Shown piece after piece: positions 34,123 to 43,389 of a DNA stretch of 64,000 bases (its first letter is position 1; each line of letters starts with the position of its first letter). Origin of the DNA: NCEH01 sp043195195. GTDB lineage: Bacteria; Pseudomonadota; Alphaproteobacteria; Rhizobiales; Xanthobacteraceae. The notes under the pieces were generated by a model that made no database searches, was not told the DNA's origin, and worked only from the letters and a program-made list of their open reading frames with translations. A program made the translations under genes and the position numbers. The stretch lies in NCBI RefSeq assembly GCF_043195195.1, contig NZ_JBAFWT010000026.1, positions 1 to 64,000 on the forward strand, read 5' to 3'.

Positions 34123-35358
34123 CTATGGGGCCGCACTCGGCAAGCTGTCGCAGTTTCCGGGTGCGGGCTTGCCGGCGAAACGATCGGCCATGAAAGCCAG
34201 CGCATCCCCTGCCCCCGCGGCCATGACGCCATCATGGTCCTGGCCGGTGAACGTCTTATAGGTCACCATATTTCCCTTGGCGCACAGTGCGCGCACCGAG
34301 GCATCCGTGTCCTTGGGACGGACCGTGACATCCGCCGTCCCCTGCATCACGAGGGTCGGCACGGCGAGCTTGAGCGTTCCAGGTTCGTTCTGAGCCGCCA
34401 TCTTCAGGAAAGCCGAGAGGTCGGGATCGGGAAGGAACTGGTCCTTGGCAATTGCGGTGGCCCAATAGGTGTCGGTCAACGCTTTGGTCATGCAGCCCTG
34501 ATGGAGTTCCGCGAGATAAGGCTGTGCCTTCGCGGTCAGGATGCGGCCGATGTCGATGGTCGGGTCGATCGTGGCATAGGATTGCAGCGTATAGAGCACG
34601 TAGGGCAGCGCCAGTTCGGTCTTGTCCGAGGCACGGACTGCCGCGACGCGGTCGGCAATATGGGTACCCGGCGCCATGGCGACATTGCCCATGAGTTGCA
34701 GTTCAGGGGCGTAGTCCAGCCCCTCCGCGGCGGTGAACAAATCCGCCTGACCGCCCTGGGAATGGCCCATCACCGCATAGCGCGTGCCGATTTCCGGCTC
34801 CAGCTCGCGGGCGGCGCGCACCATGTCGAGCGCATTCTTGCCGTTCGGGACGCCCTGAAGGAAGGGATGAAACCCGGCCACCCCAAGACCCTGGTAGTCA
34901 GTCGCGACCACGACGTAGCCGGCCGCCACGAACCGGTCCAACAGGGTGCGGATATCGGCGATATAAGCATGTTCGGGTCCATCGGCCGTGTCGCGCGAAG
35001 GGCCGCAGATGGCGGCAAGACCTGTTGTGCCGTGGGTCCAGGTGATCACTGGCCACCCACCCGCTGGAGCGGTGCCCTCGGGAAGGGCGATGGTGCCAGA
35101 GACCGCAACCGGCTGGCCCTGCGGATCTTCGGACCGGTAAAGCACCAGCAGATTGCGGGCGGCACCAGGTAACGCCATGGTCCCGGAAAGGGCACGGACC
35201 CAGATGACGGAGCCGTTGGTGCCCGGCGCCAGCGGGGTCGGGGGCACATAGAAAGCATCGCCCTCAGGTCCCGGCCGGATCGCGAATGCGGACCCGCAGC
35301 AGCCAACGACCGCCAAGACACTCAACGCAAAGCCGAAGGCATACCTGACAACACGCAT
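34123..35358 (-). CDS. Secreted lipase-like alpha/beta hydrolase
   Basis: This is a 411-residue protein. The ATG at 35358 has GGAG eight bases upstream and opens a signal peptide ending near SAFA. The fold is that of the secretory lipase (LIP) group: WPVITWTHGTTGLA holds the oxyanion segment, YAVMGHSQGGQADLF has the nucleophile Ser, VPTLVMQGTADVTVRPKD has the acid and FTGQDHDGVM the His. It would hydrolyse esters or lipids outside the cytoplasm. The gene stands alone between yidD and thrS. Confidence 0.87.
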   Translation of the reverse strand: MRVVRYAFGFALSVLAVVGCCGSAFAIRPGPEGDAFYVPPTPLAPGTNGSVIWVRALSGTMALPGAARNLLVLYRSEDPQGQPVAVSGTIALPEGTAPAGGWPVITWTHGTTGLAAICGPSRDTADGPEHAYIADIRTLLDRFVAAGYVVVATDYQGLGVAGFHPFLQGVPNGKNALDMVRAARELEPEIGTRYAVMGHSQGGQADLFTAAEGLDYAPELQLMGNVAMAPGTHIADRVAAVRASDKTELALPYVLYTLQSYATIDPTIDIGRILTAKAQPYLAELHQGCMTKALTDTYWATAIAKDQFLPDPDLSAFLKMAAQNEPGTLKLAVPTLVMQGTADVTVRPKDTDASVRALCAKGNMVTYKTFTGQDHDGVMAAGAGDALAFMADRFAGKPAPGNCDSLPSAAP

Positions 35359-35475
35359 TGCTCGCTCCAAACCTTTAGGCCGCATCCGCTTTTCATCGCG
35401 TGCGGCGCGACATTCAGGCAGGTAAGACACTTAGGCAGGAAGTGCGACCATCCGTCGACAGGCAAATTCGGCCCG

Positions 35476-35895
35476 TCAATCCGCCGATTGGCGCCAGATC
35501 CCATAGCGCCAGGGCCGGTGCCAGCGCCCCTCGGCCGACAGGCATTGCGGCACCGGATCGAAACCCGAGCCGCCCCATGGATGGCAGCGGCACAACCGCG
35601 CCGCGCCCATCCAGCCGCCGGCCCAGGCGCCATGGCGCGAGATCGCTTCGTCGGCATATTCCGAGCACGTCGGCAAATAGCGGCAATGCCGGCCCATGAA
35701 TGAGGAAAGCGTGTAGCGATAAATCAGGATCGGGACCCGCAGGAGGGTTCGGGGCACGCGGCGCAGCAGGTCCAGCATCCGAACGGGGGCAGCGTCCCGC
35801 GAAGAAGAAGCGGTGGGTGTGCCGTGTGTCCCGCCCACGGCCCACGGCAGGTGCGAGCCTGCAAGGCCCTCGGGCGCTCCCTCATCCTGGTTCAT
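35476..35895 (-). CDS. yidD: Membrane protein insertion efficiency factor
   Basis: This is a 139-residue protein. The YidD core spans about 40-115: LIYRYTLSSFMGRHCRYLP, TCSEYADEAISRHG, and CRCHPWGGSGFDPVP. The conserved cysteines and the amphipathic first helix are present. YidD helps YidC insert proteins into the inner membrane. Unusually, it is not next to rnpA/yidC but 42 bp downstream of a NifU-like scaffold gene, a common alphaproteobacterial arrangement. The first 38 residues are variable and a later start is possible. Confidence 0.93.
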   Translation of the reverse strand: MNQDEGAPEGLAGSHLPWAVGGTHGTPTASSSRDAAPVRMLDLLRRVPRTLLRVPILIYRYTLSSFMGRHCRYLPTCSEYADEAISRHGAWAGGWMGAARLCRCHPWGGSGFDPVPQCLSAEGRWHRPWRYGIWRQSAD

Positions 35896-35937
35896 TTCAC
35901 CATCCTGACCAAGACCGCGCGCGACAGCGGGCGCAAG

Positions 35938-36411
35938 TCAGCCCCGGGCATGGACGTCCGCGCCGAGAGAAGGTGCGCTGCGCTTGGCCTCGATCTGGTC
36001 GATGGCATCCACGACCGCGTCGAAGGTCAGCAGGGTGGAGGCGTGGCGCGCCTTGTAATCGCGCACCGGTTCCAGCACTTCCAGCTCGGCCCAGCGGCCG
36101 GCGGGCGGCGGGCCGTTCTCTTTCAGCATCTTGCGCATGGTCTCGCGCAACGCCCGCAATTCGGCGACGCTGGAGCCCACCACATTGCGGGCCATGATGG
36201 AGGAGGAAGCCTGCCCGAGCGCGCAAGCGCGGACCTCATGGGCGAAATCGCTCACCGTGTCGCCATCCAGGGCGACATCGACGGTCACGGTGGAGCCGCA
36301 CAGGCGCGAATGGGCGGTAGCGCTGGCCTGCGGCTGCTCCAGCCGGCCGAGGCGCCGGATATCTGCGGCATAACCAAGGATACGGGTGTTGTAGACGTCG
36401 TTAATCATCAT
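35938..36411 (-). CDS. NifU-like iron-sulfur cluster scaffold
   Basis: This is a 157-residue protein from the first ATG of an ATG-ATG pair at 36411. It resembles the N-terminal IscU/NifU scaffold domain: DVYNTRILGYAADI, HSRLCGSTVTVDVALDGDTV and VRACALGQASSSIMA hold two of the conserved Cys residues. The third usual Cys region is altered (KARHASTLLTFDAV, with His instead of Cys). It may assemble or pass on Fe-S clusters. It is the first gene of a pair with yidD and diverges from folE. Confidence 0.82.
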   Translation of the reverse strand: MMINDVYNTRILGYAADIRRLGRLEQPQASATAHSRLCGSTVTVDVALDGDTVSDFAHEVRACALGQASSSIMARNVVGSSVAELRALRETMRKMLKENGPPPAGRWAELEVLEPVRDYKARHASTLLTFDAVVDAIDQIEAKRSAPSLGADVHARG

Positions 36412-36740
36412 ACGATCCCGGCCGCACCAAAGCGGCGCACTCATGAAGACCGCCCGCCCCGCGACGGTCCCCTCCGGGGGCGCCGTCATGCGGCTTGCGC
36501 GGCACACTCAAGCAAAAGCGCACTTTGCGTTGCTTGGTTCGCCGACATATATAGTCCTTATGCGGCGTGGCGGAAGACGCGCGCCGCGGGTGCGGAGCAT
36601 CGCTCCGCGCAAAAACGGACGGCAAGGCCGCCGCCGGGGCTTCCGGTGGGGCGCGGAGGAAAGGGTCCGCGCATGCGTAGCCGACACCGGTGACACTCTC
36701 GCCCGGGATGCGTTCCGAGGCGGGTCGGACGGAGTTGGGC

Positions 36741-37457
36741 ATGGATGCTGTTGTAAAGTTGCTGCGGGCGCAGGCCGAGAACGAGGCCAAGGCCCGCAAG
36801 CATGTGAAACATCTTCAGGAACAGGCCAGTCGCCACGACGCGGTCGACACCGCGGTCTCGCAGGCGGAGCCGCCGCACGACCCCGCCCGGCCCTCGAAGC
36901 GCGAGGCGGAGGCGGCTGTGCGGACCCTGCTGGCCTATATCGGCGAGGATCCGGACCGCGAGGGATTGCTGGAGACGCCCCATCGCGTGGTGAAAGCCTA
37001 TGGGGAGTTGTTCTCCGGTTATCGCCACGACGCGGCAGAGGCACTTGACCGCACCTTCGGCGAGATCGGCAATTTCGACGATTTCGTGCTGGTGCGCGAC
37101 ATTCCCTTCCATTCCCATTGCGAGCATCACATGGTGCCGTTCGTAGGAAAAGCGCATGTCGCCTATTTCCCGGTGGAGCGGGTGGTGGGCCTCTCCAAGA
37201 TCGCCCGGGTGGTGGACATCTACGCCAAGCGTTTGCAGACCCAGGAGCACCTGACCTCGCAGATCGTCACTGCCCTCGACGAGACGCTGAAGCCACGAGG
37301 GGTTGCCGTGATGATCGAGGCCGAGCATATGTGCATGGCTATGCGCGGGATCACCAAGGCCGGCGTGTCCACCATCACCAGCCAATTCACCGGCGCCTTC
37401 CGCAACGACCCGGCCGAGCAGGTGCGCTTCATCACTTTGGTGCGCGCCAAGGGCTGA
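36741..37457 (+). CDS. folE: GTP cyclohydrolase I
   Basis: This is a 238-residue protein. The ATG at 36741 has GGAGTT upstream; an earlier ATG in the same frame adds 17 residues. It converts GTP to dihydroneopterin triphosphate, the first step of folate synthesis. REGLLETPHRV, FHSHCEHHMVPF (Zn ligand C127), GLSKIARVVDIYAKRLQTQE and EAEHMCMAMRG (second Zn Cys) are all intact. The N-terminal 50 residues are a charged extension. hisI follows 53 bp downstream, so the two may be co-transcribed. Confidence 0.96.
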   Translation: MDAVVKLLRAQAENEAKARKHVKHLQEQASRHDAVDTAVSQAEPPHDPARPSKREAEAAVRTLLAYIGEDPDREGLLETPHRVVKAYGELFSGYRHDAAEALDRTFGEIGNFDDFVLVRDIPFHSHCEHHMVPFVGKAHVAYFPVERVVGLSKIARVVDIYAKRLQTQEHLTSQIVTALDETLKPRGVAVMIEAEHMCMAMRGITKAGVSTITSQFTGAFRNDPAEQVRFITLVRAKG

Positions 37458-37510
37458 TCCACAGCGGACGCACCAGCGGGCCGCAGAGATCGGCCGATTT
37501 CGGAGTTGTG

Positions 37511-37996
37511 ATGAGCGTCGAGACACCCGTCTTCGCAAGCAGCGCCAGCACGGCCGACCTGGAGGAAGGCACGCGCCTCACCCCCCGCTTCGACGTCAAC
37601 GGCCTGGTCACATGCATCGCCGTCGATGCGGTGACCAACGAAGTGCTGATGCTGGCCTTCATGAACGAAGACGCGCTCGCACTGACCATCGAGACCGGCG
37701 AGGCGCATTATTACAGTCGCTCCCGCAAGAAGCTCTGGAAGAAGGGCGAAAGCTCCGGCCACACCCAGAAAGTTCTGGAAATCCGCGTGGATTGCGACCA
37801 GGACGCGGTTTTGCTGAAGGTGGAAATGGGCGGCACGGGCGCCGCTTGCCACACGGGCCGTCGCTCCTGCTTCTATCGCCGGGTTCCCATTGGCGGCAAA
37901 GCCTCCGCCGCGACGTCGCTGGAATTCACCGGTGATGAGCCGCGCTTCGATCCGAAGGCGGTTTATGGCTCCCATTCCGGCCACTCCCACGATTAA
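37511..37996 (+). CDS. hisI: Phosphoribosyl-AMP cyclohydrolase
   Basis: This is a 161-residue protein from the ATG at 37511. It opens the purine ring of phosphoribosyl-AMP in histidine synthesis. LMLAFMNEDALALTIETGEA, YYSRSRKKLWKKGESSGH, DCDQDAVLLKVE and GAACHTGRRSCFYR hold the substrate and zinc residues. It lacks the hisE pyrophosphohydrolase domain, as usual in alphaproteobacteria. A His-rich tail (GSHSGHSHD) ends the protein. It lies after folE. Confidence 0.96.
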   Translation: MSVETPVFASSASTADLEEGTRLTPRFDVNGLVTCIAVDAVTNEVLMLAFMNEDALALTIETGEAHYYSRSRKKLWKKGESSGHTQKVLEIRVDCDQDAVLLKVEMGGTGAACHTGRRSCFYRRVPIGGKASAATSLEFTGDEPRFDPKAVYGSHSGHSHD

Positions 37997-38135
37997 GAAT
38001 TTCTTGAAACGCACGGGCGCAGCCTCATACCGGCCCCTGGGGAACCCGGAGGCCACGCTTCGGACACCAAACGCGGGTATTCAGCTCTGAATCCCTGAGT
38101 TTGCCACCGGCCCGCCAGCCGGCTGGAGATCGTGC

Positions 38136-39194
38136 ATGTTTCAAGGTTTCACCCGCCGCAATCGCACCGAGGAGGCGCCCACCGAAGGGGCCGCATCCGC
38201 CGGCGCTGCCGTCGCACCCGAAATGGAGGTGCGCATCGACGCCGAGCCGCCATGGAAGGCTGGACGCAAAGGCGGACCGAAGATTGCACTGGCATTGGGC
38301 GGCGGCGCGGCGCGCGGCTTTGCCCATATCGGCGTGCTGAGAGCACTTGAGGCGCACGGGATCCGGCCAAGCGTGATCGCCGGCACCTCCATCGGCGCTG
38401 TGGTCGGCGGAATCTGGGCGGCAGGCAAGCTCGATGCCCTGGAAGATTGGGCGCGCAGCCTCAACAAGCGCAATGTTCTCAGCTTTCTCGACCTTTCGCT
38501 CGGCGCGGCCGGGCTGATCGGCGGCCGCCGGCTGATGGAGCGCATGCGCTCGGAACTCGGCGATCTCACCATCGAGGATTTGCCGGTGACGTTCGGCTGC
38601 ATCGCCACCGAACTCGGCACCGGCCACGAAATCTGGCTCACGCGGGGGGAGCTGGTGGAGGCAATCCACGCCAGCTATTGCCTGCCGGGGATCTTCACCC
38701 CCGCGAAGGTGGGCGGGCGGTGGCTGATGGACGGCACGCTGGTCAATCCCGTGCCGGTCTCGGCGGCACGTGCACTCGGCGGGCGCATCGTGATCGCCGT
38801 GAACCTCAATTCCGAAATCTTCGGGCGCGGCACGGTGATCCAGGACCATGGCAGCGCCATCGCCGACGTCGCGGACGTGGTTGTGGAGCGCAAGAAGGAA
38901 GGTTTGTCCCGCATGCTGCGGCCAGATCGCATGCTGCGCCGGCAATTCCTGTCGGGACCGAGCGAGGGGCCACGGGGCATTTCGGCGGTCATGATCGATG
39001 CGTTTAACATCACGCAGGATCGTATCGCCCGCTCGCGCCTCGCCGGCGACCCGCCGGATGTGGCGGTCTCGCCGAAGCTGTCGCGCATCGGCCTGTTCGA
39101 TTTCCACCGGGCGGAGGAAGCGATAGCGGCCGGGCGCGAAGCCGTGGAGCGGATCGTTGATGACGTCCACAGCGCGGTGGAAGCGCTGAAATAA
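38136..39194 (+). CDS. Patatin-like phospholipase (RssA-type)
   Basis: This is a 352-residue cytoplasmic protein with a GGAG site upstream. The oxyanion loop GGGAARGFAHIGVLRAL, the nucleophile elbow GTSIG (Ser 85) and the Asp of DGTLVNPVP (D199) form the Ser-Asp dyad of patatin phospholipases. The first 45 residues are low-complexity. The C-terminal part, with GISAVMIDAFNITQDRIARS, is typical of the NTE/RssA group. It would deacylate membrane lipids. It is convergent with the CBS-domain gene, 45 bp away. Confidence 0.93.
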   Translation: MFQGFTRRNRTEEAPTEGAASAGAAVAPEMEVRIDAEPPWKAGRKGGPKIALALGGGAARGFAHIGVLRALEAHGIRPSVIAGTSIGAVVGGIWAAGKLDALEDWARSLNKRNVLSFLDLSLGAAGLIGGRRLMERMRSELGDLTIEDLPVTFGCIATELGTGHEIWLTRGELVEAIHASYCLPGIFTPAKVGGRWLMDGTLVNPVPVSAARALGGRIVIAVNLNSEIFGRGTVIQDHGSAIADVADVVVERKKEGLSRMLRPDRMLRRQFLSGPSEGPRGISAVMIDAFNITQDRIARSRLAGDPPDVAVSPKLSRIGLFDFHRAEEAIAAGREAVERIVDDVHSAVEALK

Positions 39195-39239
39195 TCCCGC
39201 GAGACGGCCAGGACGCAATCGCCCTGGCCATCGGCCGCC

Positions 39240-39671
39240 TCAGGCGGTCATGATGTAGTCGCGCAGTTCCGCGCTCTCGCGCTCCATCTCCTCGACCCGG
39301 TACTTCACCACGTCGCCGATGGAGATGATGCCAATCAGCTTGTCGCCGGACATCACGGGAACGTGCCGGAAGCGTCCACGGGTCATGCGCTCCATGATGG
39401 CGGGGACAGTCTCGTCGGCGGTGCAGGTCACCACCGCCCGTGTCATCACCGATCCCACCGTCTCAGACAGAACGTCGGGGCCGCGCTCCCCGAGGAGGCG
39501 CACCACATCGCGCTCGGAGAGGATGCCTTCCAAGCGTCCTTCGCGGCCGGTGGCCACGATGGCACCGATGCGATGCTCAGACAGGCTCTTCACCGCTTCT
39601 TCCAGCGACGCCTCGGGCGAAATGGTGACGAGCTCGGACGCCTTTCGCTGTAAAATCATTTTCACGGTCAT
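39240..39671 (-). CDS. CBS-domain pair protein
   Basis: This is a 143-residue protein made of two CBS motifs: EAVKSLSEHRIGAIVAT with LEGILSERDVVRLL, and ETVPAIMERMTRGRFRHVPV with KLIGIISIGDVVKYR. Such pairs bind adenine nucleotides and tune partner proteins or act as energy sensors. It is a very common single-gene protein in Hyphomicrobiales. No partner domain is fused and no obvious target gene adjoins. Confidence 0.92.
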   Translation of the reverse strand: MTVKMILQRKASELVTISPEASLEEAVKSLSEHRIGAIVATGREGRLEGILSERDVVRLLGERGPDVLSETVGSVMTRAVVTCTADETVPAIMERMTRGRFRHVPVMSGDKLIGIISIGDVVKYRVEEMERESAELRDYIMTA

Positions 39672-39822
39672 GGCTGACCTCCATTCCCTAGATAATTTGT
39701 GGCGGATCCGGCGTTATTGACGCTCGCCGGTATGCCTCATGGGAATGATCGTCTGCGTTGCCCGGATCCGCAACCCCGCATCTCGCACGGGGCGGCTGTC
39801 TGACTGCAATTTCAGCACAGCC

Positions 39823-40581
39823 TCAGTGTGAAGGGGGCGAACGCGTTGCCCTCGGAATCGGGTCGAACAGCGGAAACAGCAGGAGGCCGGCGAAGAAGCC
39901 GCCCATGTGCGCCTGCCAGGCAACTTCTGCCCCTTCGGTTCCGGGCAAGGTGATCGCCGCGCCGAACAAGAAGTTCACCACCACCCAGACCGCAACGAAG
40001 GTCAGCACGCGCGGCTCGCGAAACGCGCCGATCAGGGAGGCGGCGGGAGGATGCTCCTGCGTCCGCCGCGCGGGCGGCCCGAGGGCGCCGCCCGGCCCGA
40101 AGGCAAAGCGCACCGCCGCCGCCATCGCCCCCGACACCACGGCGGAGGCACCGATCATCGGCACCATGGCGTCGGGATAGGCGATGAGATGGGCGAGCGC
40201 ACCGGCTGCAGCCGTGACAACCACGAAGGCAAGGAACCGCCACGTTCCGAAGCGCCGCGCGACCGGGGTCGCAAAGGCCAGCATCCAGATCAGGTTCACG
40301 CCGAGGTGCACCAGATTGGCGTGGAGAAAGGCGTAGCTGACGAATGTCCAGACATCCGCGCCGAGCCCGCCCGGCAGGTCGAAGGCGGAATCGTAGCGCG
40401 CGGGGATGAAGGCGAAATAGGCGAGCAGCTCAACGTTGGCTCGTTCGTCCAGCACGAATTCGCGCGCGAAGGCGATCGCCGCCATGGTCAGGGCCAGCAG
40501 CACCACTACGCCCGGAATGTTGAACACCGGCTCGCGGGGCGGCGCGCGGCGTGGATCGCTGAGGTCGAGCACGTCCCGCAC
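39823..40581 (-). CDS. Rhomboid-family intramembrane serine protease
   Basis: This is a protein of about 252 residues with six membrane helices. HANLVHLGVNLIWMLAF holds the His and Asn of the family, IGASAVVSG the catalytic Ser and WQAHMGGFFAGLL the catalytic His. The start is uncertain: I use a GTG at 40581, where family similarity begins, because the open frame runs on to 41217 inside the divergent peptidase gene. It would cleave membrane protein helices in the inner membrane. Confidence 0.8.
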   Translation of the reverse strand: MRDVLDLSDPRRAPPREPVFNIPGVVVLLALTMAAIAFAREFVLDERANVELLAYFAFIPARYDSAFDLPGGLGADVWTFVSYAFLHANLVHLGVNLIWMLAFATPVARRFGTWRFLAFVVVTAAAGALAHLIAYPDAMVPMIGASAVVSGAMAAAVRFAFGPGGALGPPARRTQEHPPAASLIGAFREPRVLTFVAVWVVVNFLFGAAITLPGTEGAEVAWQAHMGGFFAGLLLFPLFDPIPRATRSPPSH

Positions 40582-40758
40582 ATAAGGGCCGGCGGGGTCC
40601 GCAGCAAGGAAAAAGCGCGTGTGGTGGTTCCGCCTGCGTGCAGCCGCATGGCGCTGGCCAAGAGTGTTAACGGCTATTAAGGTTAATGAAAGGTTGACGG
40701 CGCGAATGCGGCAAACCTCGGGCATTATGAAGTTGTTAACCCCTCGCGACAGCGTGCC

Positions 40759-41397
40759 ATGCCGTTTCATCTCGCTCGAAAGCTTCTGCTGACGGTCCTG
40801 CTCTGTGCGGGTGCTGGAAGCGCCGTGGCCGGCGACCGGCATCACGCGAGCCTCTCGCCGGTCCTCGTGCCGCATCTCCAGGCGGTAGGCGGAACGTCGG
40901 CACCCATCGGCTACGTTCGTTTCTGCGCAGAGAACAAGGGCGCCTGCACCGCCGAGGGCGACCTGATCCCGCAGGTTCGGCTCGATCCCGCCCATTTGTC
41001 GACCCTCGACCAGGTGAACCGCGACTTCAACACGGCCATCGCACCCGTGACGGACATGGACCACTATGGCGAGGTGGAACGCTGGAGCTATCCGGACGAC
41101 GGCAAGGGCGATTGCGAGGATTACGTGCTCGCCAAGCGTCGCGCGCTGATCAATCTCGGCTGGCCGGCATCGGTGCTCCTCATCACGGTGGTACGTGACA
41201 AGGAAGGCGACGGCCACGCCGTGCTCACCGTGGTCACCGACCGCGGCGACCTGATCCTCGACAATCAGGAAAACGAGATCCTGCCCTGGCAGGATACCGG
41301 CTACCGCTATGTGAAGCGCCAGTCGCAGGGCGATCCGACCTTATGGGTGTCGCTGGGCGATACGCGCTCTCCCCCGGTGGTCGGCGGCGGGCGTTGA
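40759..41397 (+). CDS. Transglutaminase-like cysteine peptidase (BTLCP)
   Basis: This is a 212-residue exported protein with a signal peptide (about 1-24). The BTLCP domain has YVRFCAENKGACT, WSYPDDGKGDCEDYVLAKRR with the nucleophile Cys near 119, GHAVLTVVTDRGDLILDN with the His near 153 and Asp, and GYRYVKRQS. Members cluster with LapD/LapG-like systems and cleave surface proteins in some bacteria; the target is unknown here. It diverges from the rhomboid gene, so a shared promoter region of about 180 bp lies between. Confidence 0.9.
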   Translation: MPFHLARKLLLTVLLCAGAGSAVAGDRHHASLSPVLVPHLQAVGGTSAPIGYVRFCAENKGACTAEGDLIPQVRLDPAHLSTLDQVNRDFNTAIAPVTDMDHYGEVERWSYPDDGKGDCEDYVLAKRRALINLGWPASVLLITVVRDKEGDGHAVLTVVTDRGDLILDNQENEILPWQDTGYRYVKRQSQGDPTLWVSLGDTRSPPVVGGGR

Positions 41398-41465
41398 GCC
41401 CGCGCCCCTTTGCTGCCCTTCCAGTCGAGGTGCATGAGGCGGGCGGTGCAGCACCACGACGCGCA

Positions 41466-42122
41466 TCATGGGACTTCAGGGCAATCGCCGACGGCCACCT
41501 TTCGCCCGCCGCCGAATGAACCGGCGGAGGCCTTGCTCTCTTTCGGGCCTGCCTCCACCGCCTCAAGTTCGCCCTCAACCCCCGCCTCGGCGGTGCGCAG
41601 GATCGCGGCATCGCCCACTGCCTTTCCGGGATTATCCCGCCCCTGCTCCCGCGCCCGGTCGGCAAGAAGGGCATATTCAAGCCGCAGCTTCTCCAAAGTG
41701 ACTTCGTCGAGGTCTTCCAGATCGAGCAGCGCATTGCGCGGCCCCTCGGTGCGCGCAATCAATTCGTCGAGCTTGATTTGCAGCGCCGCCGTATCGCGGT
41801 TCTGGCTGTTCTGAATCAGGAACACCATCAGGAAGGTGACGATGGTGGTCGAGGTGTTGATGATGAGCTGCCAAGTGTCGTCATAGCCAAACATCGGCCC
41901 CGTCGCGCCCCAGATGAGGATGATCGCCACCGCACAGACGAAAGTGGCGGGCTTGCCGGCGTAGCGCGACACCTCCTGCGCAAATCGGGTAAAGAAAGGA
42001 CGCGGAGCACGACCGCTTTCCGCCTTTGCCCGCAGGGATGCGATGGGCTGCTCGGCGTCGCCTGCTGAGGGATTGGCAACGGAGCCTTCGGGCAAACGGA
42101 CAGACGGGGAAGACGGGGCCAT
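41466..42122 (-). CDS. Low-affinity iron permease family membrane protein
   Basis: This is a 218-residue protein. Two membrane helices (about 55-105; ATFVCAVAIILIWGATGPMF and TTIVTFLMVFLIQNSQNRD) and the helix after them (AALQIKLDELIARTEGPRNA) match the low-affinity Fe permease family. The first 45 and last 60 residues are disordered or charged. The bacterial members are poorly characterised, so the iron function is by family name only. It runs towards the BTLCP gene. Confidence 0.85.
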   Translation of the reverse strand: MAPSSPSVRLPEGSVANPSAGDAEQPIASLRAKAESGRAPRPFFTRFAQEVSRYAGKPATFVCAVAIILIWGATGPMFGYDDTWQLIINTSTTIVTFLMVFLIQNSQNRDTAALQIKLDELIARTEGPRNALLDLEDLDEVTLEKLRLEYALLADRAREQGRDNPGKAVGDAAILRTAEAGVEGELEAVEAGPKESKASAGSFGGGRKVAVGDCPEVP

Positions 42123-42227
42123 GGGAATGTTTCCTGTTCACCCAAGGAACGTGCCGCCGCGCTCGAGGTTCCTTCCTTGCCGCAAGCGCCCTTGCGGCAT
42201 CCCGACCGTCAACCGAAAGGCCCGTCC

Positions 42228-42652
42228 ATGTCCGTTGCCATGATCCTGCTGCCCCTGTTCGTGGAAGTGGCCCTCTCACCTTCCTGCTGCTGTTCGCGCT
42301 GCTGCCGGTGCGCATGCGCGCGCTCTCCAGCGGCGAGGTCACGCGTGCCGCCGCTGCCGAGAGCACCTCGGCTTATCCCGCCGGCGCCCAGCGCTTCGCC
42401 GATGCCCTTTCGAACCAGTTCGAATTGCCGGTGCTGTTCTATGTGATCACGGTGCTGGCGCTGTTCACCCGCAAGGCGGACATCGTCTTCGTGGTGCTCG
42501 CCTGGGTGTTCGTGCTGTCCCGCATCGCCCATGCCTTCGTCTTCACCACCGGCAACCAGCTCTCCTCACGCTTTTCCGCTTATGCGGTCGGCGCCATCGT
42601 GCTGGCCATCATGTGGGTACTGTTCGCGCTCTCCATCTTGCTGAATGTGTGA
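42228..42652 (+). pseudogene. MAPEG-family membrane protein, frameshifted
   Basis: The ATG at 42228 begins SVAMILLPLFVEVAL, a typical MAPEG N-terminus. The continuation FLLLFALLPVRMRALSSGEV, LSNQFELPVLFYVITVLALF and RIAHAFVFTTGNQ is in another frame. The break lies at CTCT (42273-42276): removing one CT would restore a protein of about 140 residues with four helices. It is either a real 2-bp insertion or a sequencing error. MAPEG proteins include glutathione-dependent enzymes; the substrate is unknown. Confidence 0.8.
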
Positions 42653-42700
42653 CGGAAGGGTGATTGACAGGATCGCTGCGTCAGCCGAGGAGTGCGATCC

Positions 42701-43384
42701 ATGCGCTCCTTGGATGATCCCGCGATGGAAAACCCGTCCCGCCATGTCCGCACCGTCGGCAATCTCGACGTGCTGTTCGTCATGGCGACGCAAATGGAAT
42801 ACGGGCCGCACCTTCAGGCGCGCATCGATCCGTTGATCACCGGCGTTGGACCGGTGGAGGCGGCGATGGCGGCCACCCATGCGCTTGCCCATCTCACCGC
42901 CGCCGACGCTTTACCGGATCTGGTCTTCACCCTCGGCTCAGCGGGCGCACGCGCCCTCGACCATGCCGCAATCTATCAAGTCTCGCACCTGTCCTATCGC
43001 GACATGGACGCGTCCCCGCTCGGCTTCGAAAAAGGCCGCACGCCGTTTCTCGATCTGCCCGCGGTGGTAGAAATCCCGCATCAGATTCCCGGCATCGCCA
43101 CCGCCTCCCTCTCCACCGGCGGGGCGATCATCTCGGGCGCGGCCTATGACACCATTGCCTGCGATATGGTGGACATGGAGACCTTCGCGGTGCTGCGCGC
43201 TGCACAGCGGTTTCGCGTACCACTGGTCGGCCTGCGCGGCATCAGCGACGGGCGTTCCGAGCTGTCCCGCTATGAGGACTGGACCGAATATCTGCACATC
43301 ATCGATGAGCGGCTCGCCGCCGCACTCGATCATTTCGAGGCGCAGGTGAAAGCCGGCGCCTTCCTCCTCGCCCCAAGGACCTGA
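42701..43384 (+). CDS. mtnN: 5'-methylthioadenosine/S-adenosylhomocysteine nucleosidase
   Basis: This is a 227-residue protein from the ATG at 42701, with GAGGAG upstream. It cleaves the glycosidic bond of MTA or SAH in methionine salvage. LFVMATQMEYGP, TLGSAGAR, DMVDMETFAVLRAAQRF and GLRGISDG contain the catalytic Glu and Asp and the nucleoside-binding strand. It is compact but within the family range. It overlaps nothing and lies 5 bp upstream of the RsmB-like gene, so the two are one transcript. Confidence 0.85.
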   Translation: MRSLDDPAMENPSRHVRTVGNLDVLFVMATQMEYGPHLQARIDPLITGVGPVEAAMAATHALAHLTAADALPDLVFTLGSAGARALDHAAIYQVSHLSYRDMDASPLGFEKGRTPFLDLPAVVEIPHQIPGIATASLSTGGAIISGAAYDTIACDMVDMETFAVLRAAQRFRVPLVGLRGISDGRSELSRYEDWTEYLHIIDERLAAALDHFEAQVKAGAFLLAPRT

Positions 43385-43389
43385 TTGAA

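Noticed and set aside
40582..41217. Extension of the rhomboid frame upstream to 41217
   Set aside because: This part lies antisense to the BTLCP gene and has no rhomboid similarity; a start near 40581 or at most 40725 is more likely.
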